Below, piece by piece: positions 25,544 through 35,350 of a DNA stretch of 64,000 nucleotides (the first letter of the stretch is position 1; each line of letters begins with the position of its first letter). Position numbers and translations under genes: made by a program. The notes under the pieces were generated by a model. That model was not told the origin of the DNA. It searched no databases and saw nothing but the letters and a program-made list of their open reading frames with translations. Source of the stretch: Bacillota bacterium (lineage in GTDB: Bacteria; Bacillota; Clostridia; Lachnospirales; Lachnospiraceae); contig JAEYGZ010000040.1 of the NCBI GenBank assembly GCA_023409535.1, positions 1 to 64,000 of the forward strand, read 5' to 3'.

Positions 25544-26986
25544 ATGAAAAATAACAAAAGGATTATGGCAATGATTTTAACTTTAATTTTAGCCGTATCT
25601 ATGGTTACCGGATGCTCGAAGGGTACTTCGAAGGAAGAGCCTACCCCTGCACCGGACGCAGCTAATCAGACAGAACCTGCAAAGTCGGAGGATGCCACTA
25701 AGCCGTCAGAGAAGACCAAGGTGGTAATATGGTCAAAGGACAGACATGATGCGGATTTTATTACACAGAAGGTAACAGAGTATAATGCGTCCAATACAGA
25801 TAACATTGAAGTAAACTTTCAAATCTACACGGAAAACTATCAGCAGGCCATCGAGATCGCTTTCCAGGCCGGCGAAGCTCCGGATGTATTTTCACAGGAG
25901 GCGAAGGTTTACGAAAGCTTGTTAGGGAGCGGCAATCTGGCAGATCTGACACCGATGATGGATGAGGAATTTTTAAATGTTTTTGGTTCCGCCATCATAC
26001 CCGGTTTGAATCAAATTGACGGAAAGGTTTATTACATTCCGCTCACCGGCACAACCGGCCGACTGTTCTATAATAAAGATATTTTTACTAAGGCAGGGAT
26101 AGCAAATCCTCCTGCCACCTTTGAAGAAATGATAACGGATGCAAAACTCATTACTTCCAAGCTCTCGGGAGAAGGTATCTATGGCTTTGCAGCCAATCTC
26201 AAGAACCCTGCATCTGCATTTAACCGCACTATATTATATCAGGTAGAGCGCCAGCTGGGATTGCATCATGGTTATAATTTTGCAACAGGCAAATACGAAT
26301 TTGCCGCGTATGCAGACTTAATTAATCTGTGGAGGGAATTATTATCACCGGATGCTGCCTTCCCCGGATGTGAGTCCCTTGATATTGATCCATTAAGAAC
26401 ACAGTTTGCAGCCGGCAAGATTGGTATGTACATCTCCTTTACCCATGCGGAACCGGGTGTTTACAAGAATCAGTTCCCGATGGAGCAGGAATGGGGCTGC
26501 GTGCAGATCCCGACAATGGGTGGAAAAGTAGTAGGTGCACAGCGCTATGAAGCCAATAGCGGCATGCTGTTTAATACAAACAGCGAGCATTTGGATGCAG
26601 CATGGAAAGCTTATACGGCAATCTATGCTAACGTTGAAAATCAGGTTGGATATTATGAGAATGGTTTGGGAATCAGCACCATTCCCGCAGTTATTGAGAA
26701 AGCAAAGCCTGCACAGGTTTATCTGGATAATCCCGCCTTGCTGATCGGTGAGACTGATAAAATCTGGCCTCTTAATCCTCAGGAGATGAATACTTCAACC
26801 TTTATCCTGGAGGGCCTGGATGATAATGCAACCTTTTTCTCTTTGGTCTATAGTAAGGACGATATTGCCGAGGGGTTAAAAAATCTGGAAGACAGATATA
26901 ATGCAGCTTTGAATGCCGGTGTTGAGGAAGGAACCTTTGAAGCAACTGTTATTCCGGGATTTGATCCGATGAATCCTTCCAAATAA
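25544..26986 (+). CDS. ABC sugar transporter substrate-binding lipoprotein 2
   Basis: 480 residues. A lipoprotein signal peptide ends in VTGC (Cys24) and is followed by a Lys/Glu/Pro-rich linker. The mature part has family-1 binding protein features: TKVVIWSKDRHD at its start, EAPDVFSQE, and GKVYYIPLTGTTGRLFYNKDIF, in which sugar-binding proteins of the MalE/UgpB type recognise the ligand. Its operon encodes a GH130 phosphorylase, so beta-mannosides are the probable ligand. A terminator-like hairpin separates it from the permease genes. Confidence 0.9.
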   Translation: MKNNKRIMAMILTLILAVSMVTGCSKGTSKEEPTPAPDAANQTEPAKSEDATKPSEKTKVVIWSKDRHDADFITQKVTEYNASNTDNIEVNFQIYTENYQQAIEIAFQAGEAPDVFSQEAKVYESLLGSGNLADLTPMMDEEFLNVFGSAIIPGLNQIDGKVYYIPLTGTTGRLFYNKDIFTKAGIANPPATFEEMITDAKLITSKLSGEGIYGFAANLKNPASAFNRTILYQVERQLGLHHGYNFATGKYEFAAYADLINLWRELLSPDAAFPGCESLDIDPLRTQFAAGKIGMYISFTHAEPGVYKNQFPMEQEWGCVQIPTMGGKVVGAQRYEANSGMLFNTNSEHLDAAWKAYTAIYANVENQVGYYENGLGISTIPAVIEKAKPAQVYLDNPALLIGETDKIWPLNPQEMNTSTFILEGLDDNATFFSLVYSKDDIAEGLKNLEDRYNAALNAGVEEGTFEATVIPGFDPMNPSK

Positions 26987-27023
26987 CCAACAAAAGAAAA
27001 TATAAGGTATTTGTGAATGAAAA

Positions 27024-27057
27024 GGGGCACTGTTCATAAGCATGTGCCCCTGTTTTT
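27024..27057 (+). terminator. Intra-operon terminator/attenuator
   Basis: GGGGCAC (27024-27030) pairs with GTGCCCC (27044-27050), followed by TGTTTTT. Placed between binding protein and permeases, it would let only part of the transcripts continue. Confidence 0.6.
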
Positions 27058-27071
27058 AAGAAGGGAGATTA

Positions 27072-28016
27072 ATGAGTTGTATGATAAACATAAGAATATC
27101 GTCACCAATGGTTAGAAGAAAGTTGAAAGAGAATATACAATCCTATAGTATGCTTCTCCCGAATTTAATATTGTTTATTGCCTTTTCTGTTTATCCGTGC
27201 TTATGGACCTTAAAATATATCTTTTATCGGTATGGGGGCTTCGGCTCGCAGCCTCCGAAATTTATCGGACTTGATAATCTTATCAGAGTTTTTCGCGACG
27301 ATTTGTATTGGAATGCTGTTAAAAACACTTTGGTCTATGCAGGAGCGAAGATATTGCTGGTCATTCCTTTGGCCTTTTTACTTGCTTTAATGTTAAATAG
27401 GAAAAAAAGAGGTAACGGTATCTTGCAGAGTGTAATATTTGTGCCTACCATCATGAGCGCGGCAGTTATGGGACTGGTATTTTATCTGTTGTTTAATGTT
27501 TATAACGGACAAATCAACCATTACCTTTTGGATTGGGGTATCATTCATCAACCGATCAATTGGCTTGGCAAGGATCATGCGATGGAGACCTTGGTTATTA
27601 CAGCGGTATGGGGCGGTATTGGTAATTATATGGTTTATTTTATCGCCGGACTTCAGAGAATTTCAGAAGAGACTTTGGAAAGTGCGAAAATTGACGGTGC
27701 GAATAGATTACAGACGATTTGGTACATCACAATTCCGATGCTGGGGCCGATATTAAAGATTATTTTAATGATATCCATAACAGCAGCATTTAATGATATG
27801 AGCAATGTAATGGTTCTTACGGAAGGAGGTCCCGATAATTCCACTATGGTTATGGCTTTATATGGGTATCAGTACTTCTTTCAGATCAATGCCAGCAGCC
27901 TTACGGTGACCCAATATGGATATGGAGCAGCAGTCAGTATTGTTTCGGCATTAATCGCCGGAGGTATTACAGTGTTATATCTGCTGGGATCAAAAAAACT
28001 AGATGACGTATACTAA
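27072..28016 (+). CDS. ABC sugar transporter permease (MalF-like)
   Basis: 314 residues with about six membrane segments, the first near residues 28-50. The EAA loop reads LESAKIDGANRLQTIWYITI, followed by PMLGPI. GGGAGA precedes ATG 27072 by about 5 nt; an ATG at 27081 is also in frame. It pairs with the next permease, 14 nt downstream. Confidence 0.9.
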   Translation: MSCMINIRISSPMVRRKLKENIQSYSMLLPNLILFIAFSVYPCLWTLKYIFYRYGGFGSQPPKFIGLDNLIRVFRDDLYWNAVKNTLVYAGAKILLVIPLAFLLALMLNRKKRGNGILQSVIFVPTIMSAAVMGLVFYLLFNVYNGQINHYLLDWGIIHQPINWLGKDHAMETLVITAVWGGIGNYMVYFIAGLQRISEETLESAKIDGANRLQTIWYITIPMLGPILKIILMISITAAFNDMSNVMVLTEGGPDNSTMVMALYGYQYFFQINASSLTVTQYGYGAAVSIVSALIAGGITVLYLLGSKKLDDVY

Positions 28017-28030
28017 GAATGGAGCACGAC

Positions 28031-28879
28031 ATGGAAAGAAAATTACTTAATCGTTTATTAGGATTGATGATCCTGTTATTTTTAACCATCATGGTTGTGT
28101 TTACAATCTATCCGATCTTGTATGCTGCATTCGGTTCCCTCAAAACCAACAGTGAGTTGACGGCAGGCGGCAGCTTTTTCCCACAGAATGGCTGGAAATT
28201 TGACAATTACCGGCGGGCATTTGTTCAGGCAAACTTCTCGCTGTATACAATAAATAGCATTATTATCAGTGGAGCTACCATGATTATTGCTGTGATAACC
28301 TCATCTTTGGCGGGGTTTGTCTTCGCCAGAAGAGAGTTTATAGGTAAGAAACTTATTCTTGCTTTATATGTCGGATTAATGTTTGTTGCATTAGGGTCTG
28401 TAACCCTGTATCCGATTTACTCTTTACTAATCAAAGTAGGCTTAAATAAGAGTATCGTTGGGTTAATCCTTGCATTAACCGGCGGACAATCTACCAATGT
28501 TTTATTAGTGATGGGATATGTCAAGAGTATTCCGAAGGAACTTGATGAAGCCGCAATCATTGACGGCTGTTCTATCTACGGGATTTTCTTTCGGATTGTC
28601 AGACCGCTCATCACACCAATTATGGCGGTGGTGGCATTATTCACTTTCCGTAATTCCTGGAATGACTATGTAACAACATTGGTTATGAGTATCTCCATCC
28701 CTGCGCTAAAGACCTTAACCGTTGCTGTCGTACAGCTTAAGTATTCCATGAATTCAGCAGCGGAATGGCATATCATGCTGGCAGGAGCTTCGATTGCAAT
28801 CCTTCCTGTTCTAATTATATATTTCTTTGCCAACAAACAATTCATATCCGGATTAACAGCAGGTGCAGTGAAGGGGTGA
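28031..28879 (+). CDS. ABC sugar transporter permease (MalG-like)
   Basis: 282 residues, six membrane segments, ending in FISGLTAGAVKG as is typical. The EAA loop is DEAAIIDGCSIYGIFFRIV followed by RPL: the usual DGA and LP positions are Cys and Arg-Pro. ATG 28031 is preferred over ATG 28019 because GGAG lies 6 nt before it. No ATPase gene is linked. Confidence 0.9.
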   Translation: MERKLLNRLLGLMILLFLTIMVVFTIYPILYAAFGSLKTNSELTAGGSFFPQNGWKFDNYRRAFVQANFSLYTINSIIISGATMIIAVITSSLAGFVFARREFIGKKLILALYVGLMFVALGSVTLYPIYSLLIKVGLNKSIVGLILALTGGQSTNVLLVMGYVKSIPKELDEAAIIDGCSIYGIFFRIVRPLITPIMAVVALFTFRNSWNDYVTTLVMSISIPALKTLTVAVVQLKYSMNSAAEWHIMLAGASIAILPVLIIYFFANKQFISGLTAGAVKG

Positions 28880-29002
28880 CCTATGAGGAACACTGATTGT
28901 TTTTAAGTATAATCAACTTATCTTCTATGTTATACTTTTCATTATACAGAGTGGTTCTTCGAAACTTGGCTCTGTCAATACGCCGGAAGGTTGTGGGTCG
29001 AT

Positions 29003-30820
29003 ATGCTTACTAATGCAAAAATCAGATCTAAGATTATCGTGCTATGCGTCAGTATTATTATCATAAACAGCAGTGTGACAGGATATCTGTACTATAACTA
29101 TGCCTTTAAGGACACACTGGAGAATACTTATGAAAGCTCGGAGGATATTATATATCAGGTTAATAATTATCTGACAGAAAAGCTGTCCACGGTCATTCGT
29201 AAGGTACATGCCATGTTTAATAATGTATCCTTTACACTTCCCTTAAGCAATTACCTGAATAATCCCAATGGTGAAAATTATACGATAATGCTGGGTTGTG
29301 CAGCAGATTCACTGACAGAACTATATCAGGGTGATAAATTCATTCACTCGGCTTATATTTCCACGAGATACAGTGATTTTAATAACTTTGTACGGATCAA
29401 GGACCGTGAATTCAGTTTCAGGGATTCTATCTTTTATAAAAGCTTCGAAGAAGAACCTGCCAGAACCATAGCCTGGTTTCCGGCTATGGAGGATCAGATA
29501 TTTGTTGGAGATGAGACGGTAATCCCTGTGGTATTCCGCTTTCAGATCACCGGAAGCAGGGAGAATGTCTTCCTTGTCATAAATCTTCAGCAATCTTCTT
29601 TCAGCAATTACTTTCAGGAAAATTATGGCTCGGTGGATAAGCTCTTTGTCGTCGATGCCTTTGGGAATAATATAGTAGATTATACAGAAGATGAAAATGA
29701 TATCTTTGATTATTTTAAAGAGGACCTGCCTGAGAATAAAAAGGCGGTATGCGATACGATCACTCGTAAGGGAGAGGAATATCTGGCTTCCTATACGAAC
29801 ATTAAGATGAACAGCTGGAGAATGTACAGCTTAAAGTCTACCGCAGACCTACTTGGTAATCTGGGATCTCTGAGAACCTTTATTCTATATATATTATTGT
29901 TGGGGATCCTTATTAGTATTATCGTGATCGTATTATTGGCCTTCAGTATCACATCACCGATTAATCAGTTGGTTAAAATTATGAGAAAAGCCAATCAGGA
30001 GAATTTCCGTGTTGAATTTCATTATCCTTACCGAAATGAAGTGGGGGATATGGCAGACAGCTTTAACTATATGATCGGTGAGATTAATCATTTGATTACC
30101 GAGCTGAATATAACGATTGAAGCACTCAAAGAAGAGAAGGAGATTGTGAAGAATGTCCAGAAGCAGAAACGGATCGCTGAACTTAAGGCGCTGCAGGCAC
30201 AGATTAATCCGCATTTTTTATATAATACCCTGAATGCCATAACCTGGCAGGCAGCGGATCAGGGTGCTTCAGAAATCAGCATACTGTCGAACTCTTTGGG
30301 TAAATTCTTCCGGTTAAGCTTAAGTAAAGGGAATGAGATCATTACCATGAAGGATGAAGTGGAGCATGTCAGAAGCTATCTTGACATCCAGCAGATCCGT
30401 TATCGGTCAAAGCTGACTTATCAGATTGATATAACATCGGAAATCTATGAAGTTCCCACGATTAAACTGATTCTGCAGCCACTGGTTGAGAATGCCATTT
30501 ATCATGGGGTCAAGCCCAAAGATACGGAAGGATACATTCACATTTACTTCTCTAAATATGTAGAAGATAATGGGATTACCGTGTTAAAAATATGCATTGA
30601 GGATAATGGGGCAGGCATAGAGGAGGATAAGCTTGCAGTCATAAACAAGTCTCTGATGGACGAAGCTTCTGTTCAGAAGGAAGGGTATGGGATCTATAAT
30701 GTCAACGAGCGAATTAAGCTATATTATGGGGATGCGTATGGCTTGATGTATGAGAGCAGATTCGGTGAATGGACAAGAGCAACAATACTGATCCCCACGC
30801 AGCTTATGGAGGTGGAATAA
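29003..30820 (+). CDS. Sensor histidine kinase (YesM type)
   Basis: About 605 residues. Two membrane segments (near residues 8-30 and 290-315) enclose an extracellular Cache-like domain; a HAMP segment follows (SITSPINQLVKIM), then a coiled coil. The His_kinase motif LQAQINPHFLYNTLNAI carries the phosphorylated His near residue 404, and the ATPase domain has LVENAIYHGVKP and a VNERIKLYYG ending. It probably senses an extracellular sugar and phosphorylates the response regulator encoded 1 nt downstream. ATG 29003 is chosen because GGAAGG lies upstream. Confidence 0.92.
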   Translation: MLTNAKIRSKIIVLCVSIIIINSSVTGYLYYNYAFKDTLENTYESSEDIIYQVNNYLTEKLSTVIRKVHAMFNNVSFTLPLSNYLNNPNGENYTIMLGCAADSLTELYQGDKFIHSAYISTRYSDFNNFVRIKDREFSFRDSIFYKSFEEEPARTIAWFPAMEDQIFVGDETVIPVVFRFQITGSRENVFLVINLQQSSFSNYFQENYGSVDKLFVVDAFGNNIVDYTEDENDIFDYFKEDLPENKKAVCDTITRKGEEYLASYTNIKMNSWRMYSLKSTADLLGNLGSLRTFILYILLLGILISIIVIVLLAFSITSPINQLVKIMRKANQENFRVEFHYPYRNEVGDMADSFNYMIGEINHLITELNITIEALKEEKEIVKNVQKQKRIAELKALQAQINPHFLYNTLNAITWQAADQGASEISILSNSLGKFFRLSLSKGNEIITMKDEVEHVRSYLDIQQIRYRSKLTYQIDITSEIYEVPTIKLILQPLVENAIYHGVKPKDTEGYIHIYFSKYVEDNGITVLKICIEDNGAGIEEDKLAVINKSLMDEASVQKEGYGIYNVNERIKLYYGDAYGLMYESRFGEWTRATILIPTQLMEVE

Positions 30821-30821
30821 C

Positions 30822-32462
30822 ATGTATCGTATTCTGATTGCAGATGATGAGGCGGATGTCAGGGACTTAATTGCAAAAAGTATTAATCGGGCAGACCTCG
30901 AGCTGGAGGTGGTCGGCTGCGTGGAAGACGGAGAAGAAGCAATTAAGCTGGTGCACGAACTTAAACCGGATATTCTGATCACGGATATCTGTATGCCTAA
31001 GGTGAGCGGATTGGAGTTGCTTCAAGCAGTGAAAGATACAGGGATTAATATAAAGACAGTCATAATCAGCGGTTATGATGAATTTGCCTATGCCAGACAA
31101 GCCATGGAATTGGGAGTGACTTACTATCTGCTAAAGCCCTTTCTGCCGGAGGAAATGTTCGAAGTTTTGAGAAAGATAAGAGATGAGCTGGATAGTAATG
31201 CGTCACTGGTTAAGAATATGGAGGTCTTAAAGACACAGTTTGAAGACAATATTATCTTTATTCAGGAACAGTTCTTAAAAGAATTATTACGAAGCAAGCC
31301 TAAAATTAATCATCTGATAGAAGAAGGGAAGACAATACGGCTGGAGCTTGAGGCTAATTATTACTGCACAGGGGTATTAAAGCTGCAGTCAGATAGCGTC
31401 AACAATGTCTGGAATTTTAATAATCAGAGAAAAGTGGAAGAATTTCTGATTTTAATTAAGGATGAGTACTTTGACAATAATACGCGGACTTATGCGGTAA
31501 GCTTTCATGATAATCAGATTACAATGATATTTTGCAGCCTTCATACGGATGTTCTGGAGTTTTATACGAAGATCTGGGCAGGGATTGAGAAGATGAAGCA
31601 GAGCCTGTTAAAATATTATAACATCAAACTGGTGGGAGCACTGGGAAGGATCTATTCCAGAGCGGAGCAAATCTATGATTCCTATCAGGAGGCGCAGCAA
31701 GCAATCAAGATTATATCCTCCTCACAGAAAAGCATCCTTCCTTATGAGGAGACGAAGCATATCCTGGCCGGTAAAAACACTCGGACCATGGGAGTAAAAC
31801 CGCAGGAACTGGAAGATAAATTAATATTAAATATAAGACTGGCGAGGAGGGAGAAGGCTTTGGCGGTGCTGGAGGATATTCTGCAGTATTATGAGAACTT
31901 TGTCCTGGACTCACCGGAATATGTGAATATCAGCATATTCGGTATGGTTTTCTCGGTTGATAATGCACTGCTTGAATCAGGCGGGTCCTTTCATATATGG
32001 CAGGATGAGAAGATTAAACAGTATTTTAAGGATCAGTTGAATTATGGAACCTTACTTGACACCAAGCTTGTTCTTGAGGATTACATATCCGGAAGATGTG
32101 AGGAATTTGCAGCTATCATGCTGAGACAGGGAGACAAGCTGATCTATGATATCAAGACTTTAATTGACCATAACCTGGCCAATGAAGACTTTAATCTGGA
32201 AAATGCTTCGGCACAGCTATTTTTTAGTGCAAATTATGTCAGGCAAATATTTAAGCAAAAAACAGGGGAAGGCTTTACAGAATATTTAATCCGCTGTCGA
32301 ATGGAGAAGGCAGAAGAACTGCTCCGTGATCCGGCGAATAAGATACAGGACGTAGCGGCAAATACCGGTTACAGCTCTCAAAGGTACTTTTCCAGCTGCT
32401 TTAAGAAATACTATGGCTGTACACCTACGGAATACAGAGAAAAGGAGACATATCATGGCTAA
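30822..32462 (+). CDS. Response regulator with AraC-type DNA-binding domain (YesN type)
   Basis: 546 residues. The receiver domain covers residues 1-125 with acidic pair DDE, phospho-acceptor Asp55 in ITDICMP, and conserved Lys in LLKPF. A long central region follows and the C-terminal 100 residues are an AraC HTH domain (ASAQLFFSANYVRQIFKQK, VAANTGYSSQRYFSSCFKK). It would activate this transporter and GH130 operon. GGAGGTG precedes the ATG. Its end overlaps the next gene by 8 nt. Confidence 0.92.
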   Translation: MYRILIADDEADVRDLIAKSINRADLELEVVGCVEDGEEAIKLVHELKPDILITDICMPKVSGLELLQAVKDTGINIKTVIISGYDEFAYARQAMELGVTYYLLKPFLPEEMFEVLRKIRDELDSNASLVKNMEVLKTQFEDNIIFIQEQFLKELLRSKPKINHLIEEGKTIRLELEANYYCTGVLKLQSDSVNNVWNFNNQRKVEEFLILIKDEYFDNNTRTYAVSFHDNQITMIFCSLHTDVLEFYTKIWAGIEKMKQSLLKYYNIKLVGALGRIYSRAEQIYDSYQEAQQAIKIISSSQKSILPYEETKHILAGKNTRTMGVKPQELEDKLILNIRLARREKALAVLEDILQYYENFVLDSPEYVNISIFGMVFSVDNALLESGGSFHIWQDEKIKQYFKDQLNYGTLLDTKLVLEDYISGRCEEFAAIMLRQGDKLIYDIKTLIDHNLANEDFNLENASAQLFFSANYVRQIFKQKTGEGFTEYLIRCRMEKAEELLRDPANKIQDVAANTGYSSQRYFSSCFKKYYGCTPTEYREKETYHG

Positions 32463-33456
32463 AATGTTACCAATACTTAAATCAAGCAATACAATCACAA
32501 GATACCGACAGGGTAAACCGATCTTATCTGCAAAGGATATCCCATATAAGGCCGAGTGCATATTCAATGCGGGAGTAGCGAAATATCGCGGACAATATGT
32601 CATGCTATTTCGGAATGATTTCGATTACAACGGAAAAGGGGCTTTCGAGGGATGTGTTATCGGCTTAGCCTTCAGTAAGGACGGAATTAATTGGGACGTG
32701 CAGGATAAGCCCTTTTTGACAGCGGAGGACGTAGGAGATCCTGATGTCACGAAGGTATATGATCCGCGGTTAACTGTAGTTGAGGATCGCTGTTACATAT
32801 GCTTTGCAGTAGATACAAAGCACGGACTGAGAGGCGGTATCGGTGTAACGGAGGATTTTAAGTCCATGGAGATATTGTCTCTGACAGCTCCGGATAACCG
32901 CAACATGGTATTGTTCCCAGAGAAGATCGAAGATAGATTTGTACGATTAGAACGACCATTCCCTGTATACTCAAGAGGTGGTGTGGACCGTTTTGATACA
33001 TGGATGTCTTATTCCTATGATATGAGGTATTGGGGAGATACGAAGCTATTATTAGCAGTTGAGGATGTGCCCTTTGCCAATGATAAGATAGGTCCCGGAG
33101 CACCGCCGGTGAAGACTGACGCGGGTTGGCTCACACTATTCCATACGGTGGACATTGACAGAACACGCGGTAAGAACGGCTGGGAGGATAAGTGGCAGAA
33201 GCGGTATTGTGCAGGAATTATGCTGCTTGATCTGAAGGATCCGTCAAAGATAATCGGTATATCCAAGGAACCGCTGATTGCACCGGAAACAGAATATGAG
33301 ACTGAAGAGGGGTTTCGTACCAATGTTATCTTTCCGGGGGGAATGATTCTTGAGGAGAACGGTGAGATTAAGATTTATTACGGTGCCTCTGATACGGTAG
33401 AATGCATGGCGACAGCGAACATGGAAGATTTGATAGCGTTATGTACATTACATTAA
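32455..33456 (+). CDS. GH130 beta-mannoside phosphorylase
   Basis: 333 residues, a five-bladed beta-propeller of GH130. Supporting segments are FNAGVAKYRGQYVMLFR near residue 37, the catalytic-Asp motif VYDPRLT (Asp103), GPGAPPVKTDAGWLTLFH, and TNVIFPGGMI. Family members cleave beta-1,4-mannosides such as mannobiose or mannosylglucose with phosphate, releasing alpha-mannose 1-phosphate. No signal peptide is present. ATG 32455 has AAAGGAG 8 nt upstream and overlaps the regulator stop. Which GH130 subgroup it belongs to is uncertain. Confidence 0.9.
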   Translation: MAKMLPILKSSNTITRYRQGKPILSAKDIPYKAECIFNAGVAKYRGQYVMLFRNDFDYNGKGAFEGCVIGLAFSKDGINWDVQDKPFLTAEDVGDPDVTKVYDPRLTVVEDRCYICFAVDTKHGLRGGIGVTEDFKSMEILSLTAPDNRNMVLFPEKIEDRFVRLERPFPVYSRGGVDRFDTWMSYSYDMRYWGDTKLLLAVEDVPFANDKIGPGAPPVKTDAGWLTLFHTVDIDRTRGKNGWEDKWQKRYCAGIMLLDLKDPSKIIGISKEPLIAPETEYETEEGFRTNVIFPGGMILEENGEIKIYYGASDTVECMATANMEDLIALCTLH

Positions 33457-33634
33457 ACGAGTATCAAGGTATCAGGTACCTCTGAAGCAGCACGAATAAT
33501 CTCCGACAGTTTCGATGGTAAAAATAAGAAATGGGGGATGAGCAACGACCATTTGACAATATGGAAAATTATTGATATTATGAGTATAAATTGGCCTATA
33601 AGGTCGATTTAGGCTATTTGATTCCGGAGGTAAA

Positions 33635-34513
33635 ATGCGTACAGAGCAGGAAATGTTTGATTTGATAGTAAGAATCGCAAAAGAGGATGAAAGAATTCAT
33701 GCGGTTTTTTTGAATGGTTCAAGAACAAACCCAAATGCTGTAAAAGATATTTTTCAGGATTACGATATTGTATATGTTGTCGGAGAAACAAAGTCTTTTC
33801 GCGAAGATAAAAGCTGGATTGACCAATTTGGCGAACGATTATATATGCAATATCCTGAAGGTAACTCATTTTTCCCAGGTGATGTTGAGAATTGCTATGG
33901 ATGGCTTATGCAATTTACAGATGGAAATCGTCTCGATTTGCATATATGCACATTAACACAAGCACTCAAATGTATTACTGAAGACAGACTTTGCAAAGTA
34001 CTGCTTGATAAAGAGAAGTGTTTGCCCAACATACCGGAGGCAACCGATGAAGACCATTGGGTAAAGAAACCGACAGAGGCCCAGTTCCTTGATGCATGTA
34101 ATCAATATTGGTGGTGTCTTAATGGCGTTGCGAAGGGTTTATGGAGAGAAGAAGTGCCGTATGTAATGGATATGCTAAATCGTGCTGTCCGTCCGTGGTT
34201 AATCCTTTTATTAGGATGGAAAATAGGATTTGATACAAATTTCACTGTCAGTATCGGAAAGTCAGGAAAGTATATGTATAGATGGCTTGAAAAGGACATC
34301 TGGAATACATTCTTAAAAACTTATCCTTCCGGAGATGTGAAAGAAATTTGGGAAGCGGTCTTTATCATGTGTGATTTGTTTGATCGTATTGCTAAAGAGG
34401 TATCGCATATTATGAGTGTTAAGTATAATGAAATTGAAGCAAACAACAGTTTAAAGTTTTTAAAAGATACCTTTGCATTACCTAAAGATGCCAAAGAAAT
34501 ATATAAATTATGA
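33635..34513 (+). CDS. AadE-like aminoglycoside 6-nucleotidyltransferase
   Basis: 292 residues, full length for streptomycin adenylyltransferases (ANT(6)). The N-terminus MRTEQEMFDLIVRIAKED is typical. The nucleotidyltransferase motif is NGSRTNPN followed by QDYDIVYVV with the metal-binding Asp pair, and a third acidic position lies in NRLDLHICT. A GGAGG site precedes the ATG. Many chromosomal homologues in Clostridia are of unproven activity, so resistance should not be assumed. A related short stretch of DNA recurs in the mosaic remnant at 43667. Confidence 0.85.
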   Translation: MRTEQEMFDLIVRIAKEDERIHAVFLNGSRTNPNAVKDIFQDYDIVYVVGETKSFREDKSWIDQFGERLYMQYPEGNSFFPGDVENCYGWLMQFTDGNRLDLHICTLTQALKCITEDRLCKVLLDKEKCLPNIPEATDEDHWVKKPTEAQFLDACNQYWWCLNGVAKGLWREEVPYVMDMLNRAVRPWLILLLGWKIGFDTNFTVSIGKSGKYMYRWLEKDIWNTFLKTYPSGDVKEIWEAVFIMCDLFDRIAKEVSHIMSVKYNEIEANNSLKFLKDTFALPKDAKEIYKL

Positions 34514-34593
34514 ATACAAACTGTTTAAATTAAGCAAATGCTGCTTCAAAAAGAGGGAACTGTTTAAAATTCATACAATGAGAGGGAGAAGTA

Positions 34594-35166
34594 ATGGTTA
34601 TTTTAATTGGTGGAGTTAGTTGTACCGGGAAAACATTGATGTCACAGAAATTACTTGAAAAATATAAGATACCATATTTATCAATAGACCACTTAAAAAT
34701 GGGGTTGATTCGTGGAAATAAATATTGTGATTTTACTGCAACTGACAAAGAAGATGAGCTTACAGATAAACTGTGGCCGATTGTAAAGGGCATTATTATG
34801 ACCAATATTGAAAATGGGCAGCACATCATTATTGAAGGGTGCTATTTGCCGCCGGACCAAATTCGGAAGTTTGAACCTGAGTATTCAGAACAGATTATTT
34901 CTCTATACATAGGCTTTTCAATAAATTATCTTGAGAAGCATTTCATTTCCGGAATCATTGAGCATAGAAGTGAGATGGAGCAAAAGGATTTATATGATGA
35001 TATGAACCAAGATAATTTTATTAAGCTGCATACTAAAGTGAAAGAACGCTGTAGTGAGAATAATGCGAAGTTCTTTGAAATTAATGAAGACTATGAAGCA
35101 GAAATTAACAACGTATACACGTGGATTGATGAGCAGGTAAATGAAAAGCGACAGTCAATAATTTGA
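34594..35166 (+). CDS. Small P-loop (AAA/zeta-like) kinase of unknown substrate
   Basis: 190 residues. Walker A is GGVSCTGKT at residues 6-14; the rest resembles small nucleotide or metabolite kinases: YLSIDHLKMGLIRG, then HIIIEGCYLPPDQIRKF as a Walker B-like strand, and a mobile-lid region with DLYDDMNQDNFIKLHTKV. No specific family member is recognised. Homologues often sit beside nucleotidyltransferase or acetyltransferase genes, as here. DNA encoding the lid region recurs in the remnant at 43667-43930. Confidence 0.7.
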   Translation: MVILIGGVSCTGKTLMSQKLLEKYKIPYLSIDHLKMGLIRGNKYCDFTATDKEDELTDKLWPIVKGIIMTNIENGQHIIIEGCYLPPDQIRKFEPEYSEQIISLYIGFSINYLEKHFISGIIEHRSEMEQKDLYDDMNQDNFIKLHTKVKERCSENNAKFFEINEDYEAEINNVYTWIDEQVNEKRQSII

Positions 35167-35205
35167 TAGTTCTTGAGAGACGATAAAAGTGAATAATATC
35201 AATAG

Positions 35206-35265
35206 ATTGAAGTCCTTGAGCGGACGATATACAGAGACATCGATGCTGTTACGCCGGTCGGCTGA
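35206..35265 (+). pseudogene. Fragment of an HTH/WYL-type regulator gene
   Basis: Between stops, one frame reads IEVLERTIYRDIDAVTPVG, matching the recognition helix of YafY/WYL regulators (compare LEINIRTVYRHIDALCASG in the gene at 1702). No start or continuation is found, so this is a relic. Confidence 0.5.
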
Positions 35266-35350
35266 GGAAGGCAGTTATGTTGATCTATTAATATAGATGA
35301 TGGGAATCAGCCGAAACACCATGAAAAATGCACCTTCAAAGATTAGAGTT

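Noticed and set aside
33635..34513. Calling the AadE-like gene an acquired resistance determinant
   Set aside because: The family match is good, but no mobile-element genes or other resistance genes are linked and activity cannot be read from sequence.
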